Origin: Fibrobacter sp. UWB11
Lineage (GTDB): Bacteria; Fibrobacterota; Fibrobacteria; Fibrobacterales; Fibrobacteraceae
Direction: 5' to 3'
DNA: 64,000 nt
Assembly: GCF_900143015.1 (NCBI RefSeq)
Contig: NZ_FSRT01000001.1
Coordinates: 1,178,001-1,242,000, forward strand
The notes under the pieces were generated by a model that was not told the origin of the DNA, searched no databases, and saw only the letters and a program-made list of their open reading frames with translations. Made by a program: the position numbers and the translations under genes. Below, piece by piece: positions 58,830-64,000 of the stretch (its first letter is position 1; each line of letters begins with the position of its first letter).

Positions 58830-59417
58830 ATGCCTAAACAGAAGTTCTATGCAATAAAAAGCGAAAATGAAAAGAAAATCGTAACCACGTGGACCGAATG
58901 TGAAAAACTGACCCACGGGGTTAAAGGTGTTTTGTTCAAATCCTTCGGTTCCCGCGAGGAAGCTCTGGCTTGGCTCGACGGAATGGATGCCCCAGCGCCC
59001 GATGGGATTCGTGTATTTGTCGATGGTTCTTTTTCGCCTGGTTTTGGACCTGCCGGTTGGGCATTTGTTGTAACTGAAGACGACAAGGAACTTGCTCGTG
59101 GCTCGGGAATTACTGCATTTGATGCAGAAAGCCGCAATATCGATGGGGAAGTGATGGCTTCGTTCCAGGCCATGAAATGGCTAGACGCTCACGACATGAA
59201 CGGCGTCATTTGTCATGACTACGAAGGTATTGCACGCTGGGCAAAAGGTGAATGGCAAGCCAAGAGCAACATCGCCCAATTGTACGTAAAAGCGGCCAAG
59301 CCGTACTTGCACCGCATTCAGTTTGAAAAGGTCGCCGCCCATACCGGCGTCAAATGGAATGAACTTGTAGATAAACTTGCAAAAGAAGCAATCGCAAAAG
59401 CAAGGAAGGGTAAATAG
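58830..59417 (+). CDS. Ribonuclease H with N-terminal viroplasmin domain
   Basis: Degrades the RNA strand of RNA-DNA hybrids. Residues 4-50 are a viroplasmin/Cauli_VI domain (KFYAIKSENEKKIVTTW, KGVLFKSFGSREEALAWL), an RNA-duplex-binding module shared with eukaryotic RNase H1. The catalytic domain (residues 58-190) has Asp65 (VDGS), Glu107 (GEVMA), Asp130 (CHDYEG) and Asp181 (NELVDKLA), so the DEDD set is complete. No clear ribosome-binding site; a TATATAA lies close upstream, which may give a very short leader. The stop TAG begins a heptad array. Confidence 0.92.
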   Translation: MPKQKFYAIKSENEKKIVTTWTECEKLTHGVKGVLFKSFGSREEALAWLDGMDAPAPDGIRVFVDGSFSPGFGPAGWAFVVTEDDKELARGSGITAFDAESRNIDGEVMASFQAMKWLDAHDMNGVICHDYEGIARWAKGEWQAKSNIAQLYVKAAKPYLHRIQFEKVAAHTGVKWNELVDKLAKEAIAKARKGK

Positions 59418-59535
59418 GTTATAGGTTTTAGGGGATAGGTCTTAGCATAAGTATCATGCACTTCGTGCATCAAAATAAGGGAGGCGAAGCCTCGTTTTTC
59501 TTCCTAAAAACCTAATACCTAAAGCCTAATCCCTA
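59415..59535. repeat. Inverted pair of TAG heptad arrays at convergent gene ends
   Basis: Plus strand: TAG at 59415, 59422, 59429, 59436 and 59443 (the first is the RNase H stop). Minus strand: TAG starting at 59535, 59528, 59521 and 59514 (the first is the aguA stop), then one at 59506. The arms are complementary enough to form an imperfect long hairpin. Between them are ATGCACTTCGTGCAT and GAGGCGAAGCCTC. Confidence 0.8.
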
Positions 59536-60555
59536 ATCTGCTTCGTGCTTGCTCATGCAGTGGAGGCTGCCGCCTTCTTCAATCACAGTGCGGCAATCAA
59601 TGCCTATCACCTTGCGATCCGAGTACACGCTCTCGAAATACTTCTTAGCCTTAGCATCGTTCGGGCACTTGTATTTCGGGAAGATAAGTCCACCGTTCAC
59701 GTAGATGTAGTTCATGTACGATGCCGGAAGAATCTGGCCGTCATCAAGCACGCGCTGCGGCGGGAGCGGGAGCGTATCGACCTTGGCGCTCTCGTAGTGG
59801 CTCTTGAGCCAACTTTCGATGAACTGCTTGGCTTCAGTCAAAATCGCATAGTTGGGGGAGCGCTTGTTGTCCGTCATGCACATGACGACTCGGTCTTTTT
59901 CGACAAAGCGAGCAACGTTATCGATGTGGCCGTCCGTATGGTCTCCATGCAATCCGTGCGGGAGCACGAGCAATTCCTTGAGGCCGAAGGCCTTGCAAAG
60001 AGATTTCACGACCTTTTTCAAGTCCTTTTCGTCATTGCGGTTCTTGCCGACCAAGCAATCTTCGGTCGTGATACCAAGACCGTCACCGTTGACTTCTATA
60101 GCGCCGCCTTCAAAGATGAACGGGACGCTTTCGTTGAGTGGGAGTTTTTGCTTTTCGGCAATCTTCTGCGGAATGGCGTTGTCGAGTCCCCATGGCGGGA
60201 ACTTGGCGCCCCATGCGTTAAATTGCGTTTCGGTGACAACCTTTTTGTCACCCTTCTTCATAAAGAACGGACCGTAGTCGCGAATCCAGATGTCGTTCGT
60301 CTTGATGACGATAAAATTCACTGGGAACGGGCGATTAGCAAGAGCCGCCTTTTCTTCGTCGGTCAAGAAGTTCTTGGCGGGGAGCAACAAGTTCACCGGC
60401 TGGAATTCCGTGATGTTACGGATAAGTTCTACGTAGAACTTGCGGATATTGATGCCGCGTTCACCATACCAGTTCGTCTTGTTATGCGGGAAAGCAAGCC
60501 ATGTGGCGCTCTGCTTTTCCCATTCCGCCGGGTAACGAATTGAATTTTTCGTCAT
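59533..60555 (-). CDS. aguA: Agmatine deiminase
   Basis: Hydrolyses agmatine to N-carbamoylputrescine and ammonia; member of the peptidyl-arginine-deiminase-like (PPAD) family. The active-site segments are FEGGAIEVNGDG, HGLHGDHTDGHIDN and the C-terminal nucleophile Cys333 in GGSLHCMSKHEA. WIRDYGPFF is the substrate-binding segment. 340 residues, normal. It lies downstream of aguB in the same direction, 116 bases away, separated by repeat DNA. Together they form a two-step route from agmatine to putrescine. Confidence 0.93.
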   Translation of the reverse strand: MTKNSIRYPAEWEKQSATWLAFPHNKTNWYGERGINIRKFYVELIRNITEFQPVNLLLPAKNFLTDEEKAALANRPFPVNFIVIKTNDIWIRDYGPFFMKKGDKKVVTETQFNAWGAKFPPWGLDNAIPQKIAEKQKLPLNESVPFIFEGGAIEVNGDGLGITTEDCLVGKNRNDEKDLKKVVKSLCKAFGLKELLVLPHGLHGDHTDGHIDNVARFVEKDRVVMCMTDNKRSPNYAILTEAKQFIESWLKSHYESAKVDTLPLPPQRVLDDGQILPASYMNYIYVNGGLIFPKYKCPNDAKAKKYFESVYSDRKVIGIDCRTVIEEGGSLHCMSKHEAD

Positions 60556-60588
60556 GGAAAAAATCCTTTATATTAAATCTTTGGTCAA

Positions 60589-60674
60589 TAGTCATTAGTC
60601 AATGGTCCTTAGTCTTATAATTGCAGCTTTGCTGCCTTTTTTACTAATAGCTAATGACTAACGGCTAACAACTA
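60589..60674. repeat. Second inverted heptad structure, between aguB and aguA
   Basis: Minus strand: TAG starting at 60674, 60667, 60660, 60653 and 60646, the first being the aguB stop. Plus strand arm: TAG at 60589, 60596 and 60610, with TGG at 60603. The centre holds GCAGCTTTGCTGC followed by T6, which reads as a terminator on the plus strand and a hairpin on the minus. Confidence 0.78.
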
Positions 60675-61535
60675 ATCAGCCCAAATCTTCAAAATGTCCT
60701 TGTACAAGTCCACGCGTCTGTCGCGGAAATGCGGCCACCAGCGGCGATTTTCTTCGGTTTCGGCAAGGTCGAGTTCGACATAGCTTGCACCCAAGAATTC
60801 CGGATTGCACTTTTGCAAGATGTATCCGTCCGGAGCAGCGACAAAGCTTGTGCCCCAGAACGTGAGATGTCCTTCAACGCCCGAGCGGTTTGCAGCAATC
60901 ACGAACGTGCGGTTTGCAATGGCGTGGCCGCGCATGACCGTCATCCAGCTATCTTGCTGACGCGGGTAGATTTCCTTCGGCTCAGAATCCATCCAACCAA
61001 TAGCGGTCGGATAAATAAGCACATCAGCACCCTTCAAACTCATGATACGAGCTGCTTCGGGGAACCACTGGTCCCAGCAAATGAGCACGCCCAAAGTACC
61101 TGCGCTTGTCTTAATCGGTTCAAATCCGGTGTCGCCCGGAATAAAGTAATACTTTTCGTAAAAGGCCGGATCATCGGGAATGTGGCTCTTGCGGTAAAGC
61201 CCTGCAATGCTTCCGTCGCGTTCGAACACGAATGCCGAATTGTGATAGATGCCGCGAGCACGTTTTTCGAAGAACGGGAACACGACAACAGCGTTCAGTT
61301 CCTTGGCAATTTCTTGCCATTCTGCGACAATCGGGTGATCCTTTTCGATAGCAAGGTCAAAAAAGTCCGCGTTTTCCTCGAACGGGAAATACGGAGTGTG
61401 GAACAGCTCCGGAAGAACTAAAAGATCGATATCTTTACCCTTGAGCTTGAGAGCTTCGTCCTTATACCACTTATTGTTGGAATCAAAGTCCCCAGTCCAT
61501 TTACCTTGCAATGTATATACTTTTATCTTTTTCAT
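60672..61535 (-). CDS. aguB: N-carbamoylputrescine amidase
   Basis: Nitrilase-superfamily amidase that converts N-carbamoylputrescine to putrescine, CO2 and ammonia. The catalytic triad is Glu43 (LPELF), Lys116 (YRKSHIPDDP) and Cys153 (LICWDQWFPEAAR). GAHP-like end segment WWPHFRDRRVDLY is typical of AguB. With ATG 61535 the length is 287, matching the family; an upstream start would add 12 hydrophobic residues and is unlikely. Precedes aguA, which supplies its substrate. No strong ribosome-binding site is visible. Confidence 0.93.
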   Translation of the reverse strand: MKKIKVYTLQGKWTGDFDSNNKWYKDEALKLKGKDIDLLVLPELFHTPYFPFEENADFFDLAIEKDHPIVAEWQEIAKELNAVVVFPFFEKRARGIYHNSAFVFERDGSIAGLYRKSHIPDDPAFYEKYYFIPGDTGFEPIKTSAGTLGVLICWDQWFPEAARIMSLKGADVLIYPTAIGWMDSEPKEIYPRQQDSWMTVMRGHAIANRTFVIAANRSGVEGHLTFWGTSFVAAPDGYILQKCNPEFLGASYVELDLAETEENRRWWPHFRDRRVDLYKDILKIWAD

Positions 61536-61641
61536 GTAAAACAATTTAGAAAAAACAAGCCCTATCTGCAATTTTTTGTAAGAACATTGTTTTGTTTGCG
61601 TAAAATCACATTGATGATACGCTCGCGCGTTGTAAGTTTTC

Positions 61642-61677
61642 TATATTAACCCTTGAATTTTAAAACCCTTGAATTTT
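61642..61677 (+). promoter_or_regulatory. Possible -10 box and duplicated leader segment of the isomerase gene
   Basis: TATATT at 61642-61647 is followed directly by two copies of AACCCTTGAATTTT (61648-61661 and 61664-61677). AAAGGATAA then precedes the ATG. A matching -35 box is not clear. Confidence 0.4.
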
Positions 61678-61694
61678 TTATAAAAGGATAAATA

Positions 61695-62702
61695 ATGTCT
61701 CTTAAACTTATTTCTCGTGGTGCTGCAGCCGTGCTCCTTACTGCCGGCATTGCCTCTGCTCAGTTGGTGAATTCTAAGAGTCTCGACGTTATTCGCGTCG
61801 AAAAGACTGGTATTTCTGGTGGTAAGATCGATAGCCTTGCAACCATGCTCGGTCAGCAGCAGGCTCCGGGTCAGAAGTTGACCGACGAAATGATGACTCA
61901 ACTTCGCTATGCAGTTGTCGACAATCTCGTGGGTCAGGAACTCATCAAGCTCGAAGCCAAGAAGATGGGTATTAAGGTCGCTCCGGCTAGAGTCGACAGC
62001 TTGACCAACCTCTTCAAGAAGCAGTTCCCGAGCGAAGACGCTTTCCAGAAAGAACTCAAGAAGTCTAACACGACGATGAAGCAGTTCAAGGAAAAGATTG
62101 AAGACCAGCTCAAGAGCGAAGAAATCCTCGTTAAGAAGGTTCCGTACCCGAAGGATCCGACCGAAAAGGATCTCGAAGCATTCTGGCAACTCAACAAGTC
62201 CAAGGTTGCTATCAACGATACGATTAGCGGAGCTCGCATCTTTATCTCTACCAAGGGTAAGAGCGCTCAGGAAATCAACGACGCTAAGGACATGTTGAAG
62301 GGTCTTGCAGCACAGGTTCGCTCCAAGAAGGCAACATTTGCTCAGCTCGCTGCTATCTATAGCGATGACAAGGAAGCCAAGAAGACCGGTGGTATCATGA
62401 ACAAGTTTATCGCCAAGTCCAAGGGCGCAAACTTCGCCAAGGCAGTCGGCAAGATCAAGGTTGGTGAAATTTCTGAAGTCATCACCGACAATGACGGCGT
62501 TTCTATCTTCATGCTTACCGAAAAGAACGACGGTAAGTTCGAAAGCTACAGACACCAGATTGACTACATCCTCCGCGTGCAGGCTGAACAGGAACGCCAG
62601 GCTAAGCTCAAGGCTTACCTCGACGAACTTGGCAAGACCTACAAGGTGCAGTACCTCGACAAGAAGTACGAACCGCCTCAGGCAATCGGCGCTGCTAAGT
62701 AA
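61695..62702 (+). CDS. Periplasmic peptidyl-prolyl isomerase, SurA/PrsA-like
   Basis: Signal peptide cut near residue 22 (GIASA-QLV). An N-terminal chaperone part (about 25-165) is rich in helices with SurA_N pattern (LRYAVVDNLVGQELIKLEAK, EDAFQKELKKSNTTMKQFKE). A parvulin domain follows (about 178-275): ISGARIFISTKGKSAQE, FAQLAAIYSDDKEAKKTGG, VGEISEVITDNDGVSIFML. A charged helix and a short end complete it. It is expected to help fold outer-membrane proteins, fitting the many barrels of this genome. AAAGGA precedes the ATG. Confidence 0.9.
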   Translation: MSLKLISRGAAAVLLTAGIASAQLVNSKSLDVIRVEKTGISGGKIDSLATMLGQQQAPGQKLTDEMMTQLRYAVVDNLVGQELIKLEAKKMGIKVAPARVDSLTNLFKKQFPSEDAFQKELKKSNTTMKQFKEKIEDQLKSEEILVKKVPYPKDPTEKDLEAFWQLNKSKVAINDTISGARIFISTKGKSAQEINDAKDMLKGLAAQVRSKKATFAQLAAIYSDDKEAKKTGGIMNKFIAKSKGANFAKAVGKIKVGEISEVITDNDGVSIFMLTEKNDGKFESYRHQIDYILRVQAEQERQAKLKAYLDELGKTYKVQYLDKKYEPPQAIGAAK

Positions 62703-62723
62703 TAGCACGAATTGTTTGTACGT

Positions 62724-62826
62724 GTCATTCTGAGCGAAGCGTAGCGAAGTCGAAGAATCCAGAGGCTTTTTGGATCCTTCGATTTCGAACCTACGGTTCA
62801 GCACTCAGGATGACATTTCTTTTTTA
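62724..62826 (+). terminator. Long nested hairpin with T-run, GTCATTCTGAG type
   Basis: Outer arms TGTCATTCTGAG (62724-62735) and CTCAGGATGACA (62805-62816), inner arms TCGAAGAATCCA and TGGATCCTTCGA, then TTTCTTTTTT. It ends the isomerase transcript and belongs to the dispersed repeat family. Confidence 0.7.
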
Positions 62827-62849
62827 ATTAGCTGATATTAGAGGTTTAT

Positions 62850-63960
62850 ATGGCATTCAATACAACTCACACCGGGCTTATCGAATTGCGTGCACGCATT
62901 GATAAACTCTGGGGGTATCTTTGACTTAGAAGCAAAGACCGAAGAACTCTACGTCCTTGAAAAGGATTCCAGCGACCCGAACCTGTGGAACGACCAGGAT
63001 AAGGCGCAAGCAATGATGAAAAAGATTGGGAACCTCAAGGGGCTTATTGACTCCTGGAAAGAAGTTTCCCAGACATGCGACGACCTCGCTGAACTTTACG
63101 AAATGAGCAAGGACGAGGAATCAGCCGACCTCACCGCGACACTTGAATCCGACATTGCAGACCTCAAGTCTAGAGTCGAAGCGATGGAATTCAAGAAGAT
63201 GTTGAATGGTCCGGACGATGCCTGCGCATGCCTCATGTCTATCCATCCGGGTGCTGGCGGCACGGAATCCCAGGACTGGGCCTTGATGCTTTTCCGCATG
63301 TACACGCATTTCTTTGAACGCGAAAACATGGACTTCAAGGTGGTGGATTTCCAGGAAGCAGAAGATGCAGGCCTCAAGAGTGCAACGATTGAAGTCACTT
63401 GCGAAAACGCATACGGATTACTTCGTTCTGAAATTGGTGTCCATCGCTTGGTGCGCATCAGCCCGTTCGATGCCAATGCTCGCCGCCATACAAGCTTTAC
63501 GGCCGTTTATCTGTACCCCGAACACGAAGACGTGGAATTCGACCTCGACATGTCCGAAGTGCGCGTGGACACGTACCGCAGTAGTGGTGCCGGTGGTCAG
63601 TACATCAACAAGACGGATTCCGCAGTGCGTATGACCCACTTGCCGACAGGCATCATGGCGAGCTGCCAGACGGAACGTAGCCAGATTCAGAACCGTGAAA
63701 CCTGCTATAAAATGCTCAAGACCATGGTCGCTGAACACTATCGCTTGGAAGAAGAAGCAAAGCGCGATGCACGCATGGCCGAGAAGAAGAAGGTTGAATG
63801 GGGTAGCCAGATCCGTAGCTACGTGTTGCAGCCGTACCAGATGGTAAAGGACTTGCGCACTGGCGTAGAAACATCGGATACCGCAGGCGTGCTCGATGGA
63901 AAAATCAAACCGTTCATCGACGCTTATCTGCTAAGCACAAGCGAGGCGAATAAGGGGTAA
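62850..63960 (+). CDS. prfB: Peptide chain release factor 2 with programmed +1 frameshift
   Basis: Releases peptides at UAA and UGA. Translation starts at ATG 62850 (AGAGG upstream), reads 24 codons to TAT CTT, and meets an in-frame TGA at 62922-62924. A +1 shift on CTT TGA C continues at 62923 to the stop at 63960, giving 369 residues. The internal Shine-Dalgarno-like GGGGG lies just upstream of the slip site, as in the classical RF2 autoregulatory site. The stop-recognition motif SPF is in RISPFDANA, and GGQ is encoded at 63592-63600. Annotating only the second frame would miss the N-terminus. Confidence 0.96.
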
Positions 63961-63969
63961 CTCCTCGCA

Positions 63970-64000
63970 TTCGTCATCCTGACCCTATAAGGGGAAATAT
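63970..64000. repeat. Start of a GTCATCCTG-type repeat at the window edge
   Basis: CGTCATCCTGACCCTATAAGGGG; CCCTATAAGGG is a small palindrome. The element is cut by the window end. Confidence 0.45.

Noticed and set aside
59415-60674. CRISPR array or telomere-like repeats
   Set aside because: Units are seven bases with no spacers; the TTAGG likeness comes from TAG stops at period seven, and the chromosome context gives no sign of an end.
1-64000. tRNA, rRNA, riboswitch or IS elements
   Set aside because: Read through all intergenic gaps; none showed a cloverleaf, known riboswitch core, or transposase remnant that I could support.

Overview
The window looks like a chromosome segment of a Fibrobacter species (phylum Fibrobacterota), a strictly anaerobic, diderm, plant-fibre degrader. 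The evidence is: (i) proteins with FISUMP domains (the major paralogous domain of Fibrobacter succinogenes) at 9005-10240 and in degenerate form at 32876-37691; (ii) a secreted GH10 xylanase with an N-terminal carbohydrate-binding-like domain; (iii) many lipoproteins, outer-membrane barrels and an OmpA protein with thrombospondin type-3 repeats; (iv) a complete aryl-polyene/flexirubin-type pigment cluster. Species assignment is inference. I see no tRNA, rRNA, CRISPR array, transposase or phage gene.

Layout. 1-226: start of a membrane protein running off the left edge. 321-1574: fabF, facing left. 1753-8963: a tight eight-gene rightward run holding a radical SAM/SPASM protein, tadA, a lipoprotein, a beta-helix protein, and a four-gene module made of a MotA/ZorA-like channel with a long helical tail, a MotB/ZorB-like OmpA protein and two soluble proteins of unknown family. 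9005-10240: two-domain FISUMP lipoprotein. 10384-14953, leftward: argH and four envelope genes (two paralogous barrels alternating with two lipoproteins that end in a Trp-Asp tail). 15165-31312: aryl-polyene cluster, three genes leftward and thirteen rightward. 31362-39034, leftward: a YhcC-type radical SAM gene and four overlapping lipoprotein genes. 39325-49213: xylanase, OmpA/TSP3 protein, a mini-ORF pair, an MltD-like transglycosylase with five LysM domains, an ankyrin lipoprotein, dapB and a lone YejB-type permease. 49493-55077: guaA (long form), pepA, a beta-barrel and a Ca/Na antiporter. 55258-61535: an outer-membrane barrel, a PHP phosphatase, a GT9-like fragment, a viroplasmin-RNase H, and aguA/aguB. 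61695-63960: a SurA-like peptidyl-prolyl isomerase and prfB with its programmed +1 frameshift.

How genes work together. In the pigment cluster an MIO ammonia-lyase should make the aryl starter acid. A three-domain membrane/ligase/dehydratase protein loads it on one of two acyl carrier proteins. Ketosynthases, a chain-length-factor-like partner, a ketoreductase and dehydratases build the polyene. Acyltransferases, a glycosyltransferase and a methyltransferase finish it, and a LolA-like carrier plus an MMPL pump move it to the outer membrane. AguA and AguB convert agmatine to putrescine.

The best candidates for something undescribed are: the non-flagellar stator-like operon at 4855-8963; arrays of TAG triplets spaced exactly seven bases that start at the stop codons of neighbouring genes (55230-60674); palindromic modules with conserved flanks and changing cores (41003-41054, 49358-49486); and the cysteine/tryptophan-module lipoprotein operon (32262-39034).
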